From contig MU069618.1 in the NCBI GenBank assembly GCA_002284615.2, positions 135,371-162,132 of the forward strand: a DNA stretch of 26,762 nucleotides, given 5' to 3'. A program made the translations under genes and the position numbers. The notes beneath the pieces are model-generated. The model searched no databases, was not told where the DNA came from, and saw only the letters and a program-made list of their open reading frames with translations. The stretch's first letter is position 1; each line of letters starts with the position of its first letter. Origin of the DNA: Dunaliella salina (lineage: Eukaryota; Chlorophyta; Chlorophyceae; Chlamydomonadales; Dunaliellaceae). Below are positions 18,345-26,576 of this stretch, piece after piece.

Positions 18345-18358
18345 CTGTCTCTACATGT
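18345..18358. other. Target-site duplication, left copy
   Basis: CTGTCTCTACATGT, identical to 18423-18436. Flanks the 64-bp insertion. It falls in the LINE-B codons for LSLHV. Confidence 0.85.
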
Positions 18359-18422
18359 CTAGTTCCAGGTCTGTGTTTCCGCTCAGCTGCCTTCGTAGGC
18401 GGATAAAGCGATGTAACCTTAC
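18359..18422 (-). mobile_element. 64-bp mini-element ME66, copy 2, inserted in LINE-B
   Basis: Bounded by the 14-bp direct repeats at 18345-18358 and 18423-18436. Removing the element and one repeat (78 bp, 26 codons) rejoins the LINE-B frame exactly (LDLSLHV followed by VRNVSRFHHRAHKLK). Without removal, the insert brings several stops. Read on the minus strand it starts GTAAGG, preceded by CAG, and ends CTAG. It matches ME66 copy 1 at 7970-8035. There is no coding capacity. Confidence 0.85.
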
Positions 18423-18436
18423 CTGTCTCTACATGT
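18423..18436. other. Target-site duplication, right copy
   Basis: CTGTCTCTACATGT, identical to the left copy at 18345-18358. Confidence 0.85.
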
Positions 18437-18839
18437 TGTCAGGAATGTCAGCCGTTTCCATCATAGGGCCCACAAACTGAAGGTGGAGACAGCGACTGGG
18501 GATTCTCTCATGTGTGACCGCTGCTCTTGTGATGAGGTTCAGGATGAGGCTCATGCCCTTTTAAAATTTGGTGTGCAGAGACGCGGATGTTTGTACTTTG
18601 AGGAGAAAGTATGCTTCCTTGTTCAACTGCCTCTCGACTAATTTTTCGCTGGAGCAACCTTATTTACATTTAGTGTCCAGGCCGTACATGATTTCCTCTT
18701 GCAACACACCAACGATCTTTATTCATTTATTTCTGAGCTTGTGGACACTATGATGGCTGGCGAGGACCAGTCACAGACCAATCAGCCGAACACTCTGGCT
18801 GAAGGTCCCCCGTTGTAAATCTAAATCTAAATCATCTGA

Positions 18840-19399
18840 TCACAAGAGTGTCCATTGGTTCTTAGATATATGTCAAAGAGACGTTTGCTATGTCCGATCA
18901 GTGGTAAATGATCGTTTCAGTTGATGTAGGGAGACATATGCAGGCATAGATCCTAGGTATTTATATCTGGACTTGGTGGACATATGCAGAGGAGCATTGC
19001 CTGCTTTCGATTGCACGCTCAAGCTTTGAGTTGAAACTCCTTATTGTCATGGACATGCATCTCAATGTGATTCATGCACTTCAGAACGATGGCAGGATGG
19101 AAAATATATTATCATCCTTTATTCTTGCAACTCCCTCTGCTGTCTTAGAAGAAAGAATGCACACCCTTGCTGCCTCTCGCCGCACCGAGATAGGGAACTT
19201 ATCATTTATCTCCGAACTGGTAGATTTCAACACACCGAGCAGCCAAACTATCTGGCTAAAAGTTACATTCCCTTGTAAACGCAGTTTTCCTCGAAGCCCC
19301 ATTAATGGCAGAGCTGGACAACTCCCCCATATCGCTGAACATGCTCTTTCCCGACTTTTTTTTTCAAATCTGACCATTGCAAGCATTATCATTCCATGA
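18840..19399. other. No gene recognised; one unassigned 122-codon frame
   Basis: Between LINE-B and DR1 copy C. An open frame at 19031-19399 (plus) has plausible composition (ILSSFILATPSAVLEERMH) but no family that I recognise, and the opposite strand is open too. The string TTGATGTAGGGAGA near 18920 echoes the LINE-A 3' UTR, but no hairpin or tail follows. Confidence 0.3.
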
Positions 19400-19940
19400 A
19401 ATATTGAGTCCACCAAGAAATTATGATAATCGGAGGACCCCAGATCACTTTCCTGGCCTCAGATCACCCTAAAATGGCCCACAGCTCCACCCTGGGACTA
19501 TTTTTCACTCCCATTTTTTTGCATTTATAATCCATTTATACACTGCTAGCATCCTGCATATTCAAAAATAGGAGAGAAGAAGGTCAAAAAATGACCTTTT
19601 GGGCACCTCTTGTATCAGATTTTCTCTTAGGGAAATGGCTGAAATCTTGTATCTCACCAATTACTGGGTCTTTCCACTCAATTTTTTTTGGCAATGGTAT
19701 TATTTTGTTATAAGAACTCCAAGTCACTAAAAATCACCCAATTTGGTGCAGTGAGTGGTCCAGAAAAGAGATTTGGTGGCAAAAAGTAGGGTTCACGCCG
19801 CGGCAGATTAGGCATATAGGGGCAGACCCCGAACAAATTTATCCTAGTTGTACAGAAAGTTCATAGGCTGCATTTTGGACCCAAACTTAAGTGTTCAGGG
19901 ATTGCCCCCACCTATGCAAGGAGCATATTTAAAACAGCCC
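19400..19940 (+). repeat. Dispersed repeat DR1, copy C
   Basis: Runs collinear with copy B: GGACCCCAGATCACTTTCCT, CCTAAAATGGCCCACAGCTC, the palindrome AGGTCAAAAAATGACCT, AGGGAAATGGCTGAAAT, ACTGGGTCTTTCCACTC and GCCGCGGCAGAT. It differs by many substitutions and is an old copy. Confidence 0.8.
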
Positions 19941-20048
19941 TTTTTGGAGGGGAGTTGTCCAGCTCTGCATTAATGGGGCGTGAGCCTTCAGGTTTGCCGG
20001 CTTTCAGTAAAGTTCACACCTGGCTGCCCTGGCCCGCCCAGCGCATCC

Positions 20049-20310
20049 CCCGCCCTGATACCTGGCATGTACACCAAGCAAAAAAAGGTTACGCAGCACT
20101 GCACTGTCAGTTTAGTGGGAGAAGCCCTGTGCAAAGAGTTCTGGAACACCCCTGTCTGGTAGCTGAGCAGAAGGTGGCGAGCATGGCCTGCCCAGAGCAG
20201 CTCCCGCCCTGAAACCCGGCATGCTTGACAAGAATAAAATTTCATGGAGCACTGCAGTGTCAGCTTAGTGGGAAATGCCCTGTGCAAAGAGCTCTGAAAT
20301 CCCTGCTGAG
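20049..20310. repeat. ~154-bp tandem duplication
   Basis: Two diverged units begin at CCGCCCTGAWACCYGGCATG (about 20049 and 20204). They share AGCACTGCASTGTCAG, TTAGTGGGARAWGCCCTGTG and CAAAGAG. The second unit is truncated after about 105 bp. Confidence 0.75.
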
Positions 20311-20329
20311 AAGGAGGTGCCCCCTCTGG

Positions 20330-20526
20330 CTATGCAATGCATGCAGCAAATATCACAGAGCGCATGCAGCAATCATGGTGCAGGATGGATGCAGCAATCT
20401 TTGTGCATGATGCACAAACACATCATGCAGCACTGCATGCATTTATTCACACAGCGAGGCACATAGCCATGAATGCAGTGATGCAAGCAGCGATGCATGT
20501 AGTAATGCTGGCATCAAAATATTTTT
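20330..20526. repeat. ATGCAGC-rich degenerate repeat, left part
   Basis: CATGCAGCAA, GATGCAGCAAT, CATGCAGCACTGCATG and similar 7-10 bp words recur densely without a fixed period. The sequence is resumed after the LINE-B fragment at 20527-20604. Confidence 0.6.
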
Positions 20527-20604
20527 GGCTGGCATAGACCAGCCACAGACTGATCAGCTGAACGCTCTGGCTGAAAGTCCTTAAACATTGTAACCATTGT
20601 AACC
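20527..20604 (+). mobile_element. LINE-B 3'-end fragment
   Basis: GGCTGGCATAGACCAGCCAC... aligns with the LINE-B C-terminus at 18754-18815 (GGCTGGCGAGGACCAGTCAC...). It includes the codons for DQP..., LAE, and ends in a two-unit ATTGTAACC tail. It is embedded within the ATGCAG-rich DNA. Confidence 0.75.
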
Positions 20605-20760
20605 ATCGCAGCAAGATGCAAACAACTAACCCATGCATGCTGCCATGCGCGCAGCATTATACAAAGCCATGCATGCAGCGACGCATGCTACTGTGCACAC
20701 AGCTATGCAAACTGGTGAAGCATTGACACATGCATCACAGCATCTCAAATGCTGTCATGG
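20605..20760. repeat. ATGCAGC-rich degenerate repeat, right part
   Basis: Continues the 20330-20526 pattern (CATGCATGCTGCCATGCG, CATGCATGCAGCGACGCATG) after the LINE-B fragment, consistent with an insertion into the array. Confidence 0.55.
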
Positions 20761-21371
20761 GCATTGGCTGTGGCTCTTGCAACTCAAGGGATTGTGACAG
20801 AAATTATCAGTGAGGGAAAGGGACTGGCTGCGCCAATTTTCAGCGTCCCTCGCGACGCTTCCCCCACTTGTCTTTTTTCTTTTCTTTTTCCTACCCATTA
20901 TGAGACTCAGGATGTGCCCACTTTCTTGCAACAGGACAATAACAAACTTATTTTTGGGGCGGAGCCCCCCTTCAGGGACCCATATGTTCTTTTCACGTTT
21001 GACTGGTTTCATTCACGATTTGTCCTTTTTTAATGAGCAGACAAGCAGCCTTGACTGAAGGCCTTATTTCTGTATTCCCCTGTAGCATGGTGAAGGCTGA
21101 CTATTTTCATCACATAACCAACGAACTGAATTGTAGAGCCGACATTAAAGCATCACACTATTTGCGTTGCATCTGAGCTTGCCAGTCTTTGGCAAACATG
21201 CACTGAAGCCTGCCATTCCTTTTTTTACATGCTACATGGGGCAGCCCACCCTCGGCCCTTGGCAGTATCCAACATGTGCTTGATTCCGACGAATTTCCAC
21301 ACAAATAGTTAATGTCCTTGTTCATTTCTCACCTACACACATTCACAGCCTGCAGTAATTACTGTTTGTAT
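20761..21371. other. No gene recognised
   Basis: Open frames on both strands near 20750-21058 overlap one another and have no recognisable motif. Apparently unique intergenic sequence. Confidence 0.3.
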
Positions 21372-21424
21372 GCGAGGACCAGTCACACACAGATCAGCCG
21401 GCAAGTCTGGCTGAAGGGTCCCCC
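21372..21424 (+). mobile_element. LINE-B 3'-end fragment (short)
   Basis: GCGAGGACCAGTCACACACAGATCAGCC...CTGGCTGAAGGGTCCCCC matches LINE-B 18759-18811. No tail repeat follows. This is a 53-bp relic. Confidence 0.65.
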
Positions 21425-22950
21425 AAGGGCACGCCCTTTAAAGCCCCCAATGCAATTCATTCTCATTTCTGTACATTTGGGAAAAATCTTAGCGCACATA
21501 CCTTTGGCACAAAAGATGTGCCAAACAATGACGACAATAACTTCAGGTCAAATCGAAAGCCAAAGCTAGAAAACAGCCATGCTGCTGAGCTCTTGCATCT
21601 GCAAGGAAAACATAGTATGCCTTTACCAACAAGAATCGAGTGCGCACAGAATATTTGGTCACGTTTGAGTGCAGTAATACGAAAACAATGGATGGGCTGA
21701 AAGAAAAGAAAACCATGAAGGCAGTGAAAATTTCACACGTCAATTGAAGAAGGGCGGCCACATCGGTCCAAAGGCTGTATGAGCACCCCACAAAGAAGGT
21801 TAGGCTGACAGACTTGTGACCATGTCAATGCCGTTATTCATGCGCAAACAGTACGCTACTTATACCAAAAAATGATTAATACGGAAAGATTAAGTTTGAC
21901 CCAGGCAGTAGAATCCAGCACATGAAGAGTGGTGGGCCTTACGCACTCAGGCCCCAGACTGGCACCAAGTCTAAGTCTATGCTGGACAAGCAACCAGTTT
22001 GCATTTTGAAAAGACTGTCAGCACTGGCACTAACAAGAGTCCACCTTGGACTGACACAATTAGTCCACTTTTGCAGCATCGAAACAAGTCATTCTGGTGT
22101 CAACCAGTACCGCCCACCAGTTTGTGATCACACCTCCAAGCACTCCATATCCTCCTTGCATGCCAAAACTGAACAGCAGGTCCTGGCAGCAGGAGACTTA
22201 ACAAGGACCAGACACGCCCCAAGAGCTCATGCCTCAGCAGATGAGGGTCCACAAGCATACATTGCAAGCTTTGTTGATGTCCAAGAGAGTAAGCACTGGA
22301 TCACCTGCCCACCAATCTGAGCTATTGCCTCAGCCAATCGGGATTCGCACTGCTCAAGCTCTAATGCCCAAGGGCGTACGCATCGCATGACTTGGCCACC
22401 AATCCTCACATGCCTGTGGGGAAACAAAGGAAGAGTCGCAACGGCCATTGGCCGCGTGCATCATCAACGAAAGGCTCATGCATGTAAAGTCAAAGTCAGA
22501 ACATGCTTGGTCCCAAGCAATGCGGCATGCATGCAAGAAAACGAGAAACGCCCAGAGCCTCCTGACGCACACAATGACAGAAGGCAGATTTGTGAATGAG
22601 GGACGGGCATTGAGATTGCTGGCCTGTCCGTAAAGAAGCGGCTGGCAGTGCATGGTTGAATGTTGCAGTGCTTTGAAGGACGTTGTGCTGCTCGGGATTC
22701 CCAGGGAGAGCAGCTGTGTGGCAGCCCAAAGAGGGCCGCACACATCGAGGGAAGGTCCCTTGAAGCAGTAGCGACACAGACGGTGCCAGACGGTATGCAA
22801 GGGCGCTTTGAAAATGAAGCTTTTGGCGAAAGCACGAGAAGGTTATGCCTACGGACAAGGTCAGGCAGATGTGGCAGCTGCAGTCTCAGTCTTTAGCCAG
22901 TCAAAAACCTGGACGCACCATGCCACCTTTTTCTGAGCAACATCAAAAGC
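21425..22950. other. No gene recognised (1.5 kb)
   Basis: Moderate-length open frames occur on both strands (for example 21922-22320 plus, 22354-22800 minus) but overlap and show no conserved motif. 22200-22400 contains short repeated phrases such as CACCAATC and GCCTCAGC. An unrecognised exon cannot be excluded, but none can be supported. Confidence 0.3.
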
Positions 22951-22951
22951 A

Positions 22952-23165
22952 GATCATGGTCACATGGACAAGGCGCTTGCAAGCCTGCAAGCTTCTCTTT
23001 CCCACAAGCCAGGCACAGCTCTGGAGGGATGCGTACGCACAGCGCGGCAGCAGAACCTGATCATGGTCACATAGAGAAGGCGTTTGGGCCTGCAAGCCTC
23101 TATTTCCTGCAAACTAGGCGCAGCCCTAGTGGGAATCGTACATAAAGGATAAGAGGGTCTGCAAC
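22952..23165. repeat. 107-bp tandem duplication
   Basis: GATCATGGTCACAT occurs at 22952 and 23059, 107 bp apart. It is followed in both units by GAAGGCG/CAAGGCG, GCCTGCAAGC, CTCT(T/A)T(T/C)CC and (A/G)G(G/C)CACAGC-like text. Two diverged units. Confidence 0.75.
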
Positions 23166-23282
23166 AGCCAGTTCTGGACAACAAGCCAATCCTTCTCAGA
23201 AGTCCATGCACATGCTGCTTCTGCCACTGTGTTTGCTGCGCCTTAATGTATTCAAATGCTACATGATACAGCAAAAATATGG

Positions 23283-23289
23283 GCGCGCG

Positions 23290-23360
<71 letters not shown>
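23283..23360. repeat. (GC)8(CA)31 compound microsatellite
   Basis: A short GCGC run (about 23283-23298) leads directly into an uninterrupted CA array to 23360. The GC-rich part is self-complementary and both parts are alternating purine-pyrimidine, the sequence type that favours Z-DNA. Confidence 0.98.
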
Positions 23361-23364
<4 letters not shown>

Positions 23365-23604
23365 ATCATTCCTCATGCTACTCGGAGTACCCCTGATATT
23401 TACCGAAAGCACATGCTACACCCACAACCAAGCCTTTGTTGCAACTCATGCTTATAAGACCTGACAAGACAACACTTGCTGACACTTGCTCCTTGCTATC
23501 CAAAATACGTTCCAGCTAAGTTGCTGGCATCATGTCACACTCATGCCACCAACAGACCCAGCAATGCTCGCCTTTTCACACCTCTGCTGCTGATGCATAA
23601 TTTG
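23361..23604. other. No gene recognised
   Basis: Unique-looking spacer between the CA array and a LINE-A tail relic. Confidence 0.3.
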
Positions 23605-23665
23605 CTCACTGCTTTGATGTGGGGAGTGTTTTCACTGCCTGCGTAGTTCTTCTTTCCTTTTCTTT
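23605..23665 (+). mobile_element. LINE-A-type 3'-UTR tail relic
   Basis: TTTGATGTGGGGAGTGTTTTCACTGCCTGCGTAG followed by a TTCTTCTTTCCTTTTCTTTC tail matches the last 60 bp of LINE-A. Hairpin 2 is AGTG/CACT here (23625-23636) instead of AGAG/CTCT, so pairing is kept by a compensatory change. No coding part is attached. Confidence 0.65.
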
Positions 23666-23898
23666 CTTTGCTCACTGCTGGCAACCCACTGCACGTTCCT
23701 TCTCGCTGCTGCAGCAAACTCAAAGCTCAGCCACTCTACACCACTGCTGCCAACTTGGTTGTTGACCAAAGCCACCATCAATTTGCGCAAGTCACACTCT
23801 TTCCGGCCCCTGATTTTCAGATGCCTCCTCCCCTTCACTGGGTGGCGTTGGTGCTGTGATGGTGCACAGCACTGCTGCACACAGTCACGGGTGCTGCC

Positions 23899-23900
<2 letters not shown>

Positions 23901-23963
<63 letters not shown>
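23901..23963. repeat. (TG)n microsatellite, ~31 units
   Basis: An uninterrupted TG array, flanked on both sides by copies of the phrase CACGGGTGCTG (about 23887 and 23989), with a CACGGGTGCG variant further on. It is opposite in phase to the CA array 540 bp upstream. Confidence 0.98.
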
Positions 23964-23965
<2 letters not shown>

Positions 23966-24224
23966 TATTGCACTACAGCAAACGTTCACGGGTGCTGTCT
24001 CAGTGCACGGCGCTCCATCAAACATACACGGGTGCGCACGAGTCCTCAGCTGACTGCCCAGCGACAAGCAGGAGATGTAGAGGGCGCGTGATGGCTCCCA
24101 CTCTGTGCTGTGCTGTCAGTGCAGTCTATAGTCACCTATGCCAGCCAGTATGTACCCACAGATGCACATAAAAAAATTGAAATTTGAAACGTCTACGCTC
24201 TACCTTGAGGGTCGCGGAGCGTGC

Positions 24225-24300
24225 ATTAAGGAAAGGACACTTCAGCCTATACCAAAGCGCACCAACCAATGAGACCTGGAGGAGACACTTCAGCCTCTAC
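24225..24300. repeat. Imperfect ~60-bp duplication (CACTTCAGCCTMTACC)
   Basis: GGACACTTCAGCCTATACC (about 24235) and AGACACTTCAGCCTCTACC (about 24292) flank an ACCAATGAGACCTGGAGG segment. This is a local duplication next to the tRNA-like sequence. Confidence 0.6.
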
Positions 24301-24375
24301 CTACTGAAGCGCCTTCACCAGGATTCGAACCCGCGACCTCCTCCACCGCACTCCCGCAGGAGCGACGCGATGCGC
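24301..24375 (-). other. tRNA-derived (SINE-like) B-box relic
   Basis: On the minus strand GGAGGTCGCGGGTTCGAATCCTGG (24344-24321) contains the GGTTCGAATCC B box and T-loop typical of tRNA genes and tRNA-derived SINEs. No convincing A box, cloverleaf or matching acceptor stem could be laid out upstream or downstream, so this is not a tRNA gene. A decayed tRNA-derived SINE or tRNA pseudogene is likely. Confidence 0.4.
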
Positions 24376-24411
24376 AGATGCACATACATCCCGCAGATGC
24401 ACATACATCCT
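24373..24411. repeat. 19-bp perfect direct repeat
   Basis: CGCAGATGCACATACATCC occurs twice back to back (about 24373-24391 and 24392-24410). A shorter match, CAGATGCACATA, lies at about 24160. Confidence 0.85.
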
Positions 24412-25040
24412 TAGTTGACTGTGCAGCAGCTGGCAGATGTGTTAGTGACTGCTCTCTTTTTGCACTCCATGAGCCATCCCTGAGCCATTGCAGCGCGCGC
24501 TGCTTCCTGCTATAGCATACAACTACAGACGTGCGCACATCCTCAGCTGACAGTGCAGCAGCAGCTGGCAGAGGAGCAAGTGACTGCTTCCTCCCCCCTG
24601 AACATTGCTGTCAGTACAAGCTGCTGCACAGCGCACAGCCGTGAACGCGCATGCCACCCCAGCTGACTGAGAAGAGTGCAGCAGCTGAGGCATAATCAAC
24701 ACCCTCAGCTTCCTCAACCACATACCCTCAGCCGATAGTGCAGCAACTGAGGAATCCACACCCTGAGCTTCCTCATCTGTTCGTACTAGCTGACAGTACA
24801 GCAGCTGGCAGAGGTGGTCAAGTTTTTGATGGCTTTGTCCCACTCCTCCAACACGCCAGACGCTTGCAGACTTTTGAGCCTGTGAGTGAGTCAATCCTCA
24901 GCAAACTCAGCTGCCTCAGCCACGTACCCTCAGCTGACTGTGCAGCAGCTTGTGGAGCCGGTCGAGTTTTTGACAGCTTCATCCCACTCCTCCAACACGC
25001 CAGATACTTGGAGGCTCTTGAGCCTGCATGTGAGTGGTGA
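24412..25040. repeat. Degenerate repeat CTCAGCTGACNGTGCAGCAGCTGG
   Basis: The core (C)TCAGCTGAC(A/T)GTGCAGCAGCTGGCAGAGG recurs at about 24413, 24541, 24728, 24788 and 24929 with varying spacers. The last two units (anchors GTTTTTGAT near 24820 and GTTTTTGAC near 24964) are longest alike, with a period of about 143 bp, and share CCCACTCCTCCAACACGCCAGA. Open frames here follow the repeat and are not called. Confidence 0.75.
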
Positions 25041-25104
25041 TGAATGATAGGCCGTAGCAATATACCAAGTACGCGGCGTAACAATTGACAGGTATAAACT
25101 AGTT

Positions 25105-25196
25105 GTGAACCAAATTGTATTATAAATGACTGGATGATAGCGGTATTTGGTGAACCAAAATGTATTATAAATGACTGGATTATAGCGGTATTTGGT
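25105..25196. repeat. 45-bp tandem duplication
   Basis: GAACCAAA(T/A)TGTATTATAAATGACTGGAT(G/T)ATAGCGGTATTTGGT occurs twice in tandem, starting at about 25107 and 25152. Only two or three differences are seen, so it is recent. Confidence 0.9.
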
Positions 25197-25204
25197 GAGG
25201 GGAT

Positions 25205-25360
25205 GGCCAACACAGCGTGGTGAGCGGTACAGTGGAGAGCAGAGTGAGCAGCGAAGGACAGCGATGCTGACAGGCAAGTGCGCAGCATAGTGGGAAACAA
25301 GGTGGACGGCCAAGAAAGCAAAGTGGACAGCCAAGCAAGCAGCAAAGTGGCACAGGGAGC
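25205..25360. repeat. 12-bp minisatellite AAGTGGACAGCC, left block
   Basis: Degenerate units (AAGTGGACAGCC, AGTGAGCAGCGA, AGTGGGAAACAA and others) at 12-bp spacing. Same family as 25885-26185. Confidence 0.8.
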
Positions 25361-25555
25361 CAGCTGAGCATGTGCCCAAACATGCTCCTTTTGCATTTAA
25401 CGTCCACCCCCTCATAGCCACTTCATCTGGTTGGGATACTTTTAGCTCTGGATTCTAGCTGGCATGACAAACTACCAGAGCGTAAGCTCAGATTCGTGTT
25501 ATTTGCCCAGTGTGCTTCGTTAGGTTGGGCTAAAGCTCACATGGGGCATGTGGAC
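25361..25555. other. Spacer, no gene recognised
   Basis: Apparently unique sequence joining the left 12-bp repeat block to DR1 copy D. It contains a small inverted repeat GAGCATGTGCCCAAACATGCTC (about 25366-25387). Confidence 0.4.
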
Positions 25556-25883
25556 CTTGATTTCGTGCTTTTTATGGGGAAGTGGCTGAAACCACCACAT
25601 AAAACCAACTACTGTGTCTTATCACTTCATTTTTTTGCTATGATATTTCTTAACAAGGACTCTACAACAATAAAAAAACACTTGATTTGGGGCATGGGTG
25701 GTCAGAAATGGAGTTTTGGTGGTGAAAACTAGACCTCAGGCCATGGCTGCTTGAGCACAGTCTCCGTAACTGGGAACTTTGAAACCATAGTGTTGCAGAA
25801 ACTACCAGGGGGTGGTTCAAACTTAACAATTACGGAGAACCTGTGCTGGGAGCATGCAAAAAAAAAAAGGCCTGCTGACCCCC
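25556..25883 (+). repeat. Dispersed repeat DR1, copy D (most diverged)
   Basis: Matches the second half of copy B: GGGRAARTGGCTGAAA, ACCAACYACTG, TTCAYTTTTTTGC(T/A)ATGATA, TTTGGTGGTGAAAACTAGR, CCAYGGCTG, GTAACTGG and GGGAGCATGCAAAAAA. It lies between two blocks of the same 12-bp minisatellite. Confidence 0.7.
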
Positions 25884-25884
25884 T

Positions 25885-26185
25885 TGGGCAAAGTGGACAG
25901 CAAAGTGGATGGCCAAGAAGGCAAAATGGGCAGGAAATTGAGCAGCAAAGTGGATAGCCAAGACAGCAAGGTGGACAGCAAAGTGGACAGCTAAGTGGAC
26001 AGCCGAGTGGGCAGGGAAGTGTGCATTAAAGTGGGCAGGCGAGTTGGCAGCGAAGTGAGCAGCAACGTATCCAGCGAAGTGAGCAGCTGAGCGGACAGCA
26101 ATAAGGACAGTGGGGTGAGCGGAGAGGTGGGCAGCAAAGTGGCCAACAAAGTGAGCAGCCGAGTGGAAAGCGAAGTAGATGACTC
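25885..26185. repeat. 12-bp minisatellite AAGTGGACAGCC, right block
   Basis: About 24 degenerate 12-bp units (AAGTGGACAGC(C/A/T), AAGTGAGCAGC, GAGTGGGCAGG). The multiple-of-three period keeps minus-strand frames open as 4-residue repeats (L-P-T-S type), which I do not read as coding. Confidence 0.88.
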
Positions 26186-26338
26186 AGGCAGCATGCCTCC
26201 ATTGGTATTTGCAATGTGGCTGGACAGAACAGAACAGCATACATGTACACATGTGTATGAGGTTTCCTTGACATGCAAATGCATTTGATGACTGTGCCTT
26301 TTCCGCCCCAAAAGGGAGGGAACCCAGACCGTCCTCAC

Positions 26339-26548
26339 CATTTGTACACAGTGCCAAAGTCAGGCCGCGCGTTGGGCTCCTGATCCCAGCACGATTTGAC
26401 AATCTGCTGCACCTCCACCGGCCAATGCTCAGGTATCTTGTCCCGTGCGCCCTGCGTGCACAGGAGCACAATTGGCATATGCAAAGGCAACTCCACATAG
26501 GCATGACCACGTGCAGCGACCCTGCTCAGGCGGACCAAGGTCATCAAC
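26339..26548 (-). CDS. Protein kinase C-terminal exon (TKL/Raf-like), partial
   Basis: The minus-strand translation reads AYVELPLHMPIVLL, then ARDKIPEHWPVEVQQIVKSC and WDQEPNARPDFGTVYK. This is kinase subdomains X-XI: the CW-x4-P-x-x-RP-x-F signature with its conserved arginine, and the preceding P-x-x-W/CP helix. This pattern is typical of TKL and tyrosine-like kinases. The reading stops being kinase-like exactly at a good donor, ATG|GTGAGG (exon end 26339, GT at 26338-26337). A possible acceptor, CCCTTGCAG|GTTG, ends at 26549 (exon start 26548), though without a pyrimidine tract. The exon is thus about 210 bp. Catalytic subdomains I-IX must lie to the right of the window. The C-terminal exon, if any, lies to the left beyond the minisatellite. 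The kinase fold is sure; group and substrate are inference. Confidence 0.8.
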
Positions 26549-26576
26549 CTGCAAGGGCATCCTCATCCTCCTCATC

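Larger units (their letters stand above)
17590..18838 (+). mobile_element. LINE-B copy, C-terminal part (decayed)
   Basis: A second, different LINE family. The translation across three frames gives thumb/connection sequence (NRPYVSLWLVKTYVVPAGMY, YAGQVWGTEYI, VRHMTFLKSTC), then RTTTNWAVLRECGHELLQFY and RSVVKMYNSML, RHRLLAVWRDVEGVNPRETC, RAPARLPRHMHLDLSLHV, a zinc motif (CDRCSCDEVQDEAHALL), LRRKYASLF, and a C-terminal tail FLLQHTNDLYSFISELVD...NTLAEGPPL ending in TAA (18816-18818). Directly after the stop there is a short TAAATC repeat tail, typical of some non-LTR elements. Frameshifts near 17890 and 18560, a stop at 18108 and a 64-bp insertion at 18359 show decay. The RT catalytic box lies upstream and is not recognisable. 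The copy is 5'-truncated. Confidence 0.88.

Noticed and set aside
18905..18950. TTGATGTAGGGAGA-containing stretch as another LINE-A 3' end
   Set aside because: Only about 14 bp match. There is no GCCTATGTAG, no paired hairpin 2 and no T/C tail.
19031..19399. 122-codon hypothetical gene
   Set aside because: No family recognised, the opposite strand is equally open, and it lies between mobile-element relics. Left as unassigned.
22354..22858. Overlapping minus-strand frames of 119-148 codons
   Set aside because: Three overlapping frames on one strand and two on the other with no motif. None can be preferred without transcript data.
23206..23973. Frames containing (TH)n, (CV)n or (HT)n
   Set aside because: Direct translations of CA/TG microsatellites.
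24301..24400. Functional tRNA gene
   Set aside because: The B box is good but the T-stem has a mismatch, and no A box, anticodon arm or acceptor pairing can be drawn.
25991..26341. 116-codon minus frame with L-P-T-S/L-L-T repeats
   Set aside because: Direct translation of the 12-bp minisatellite.
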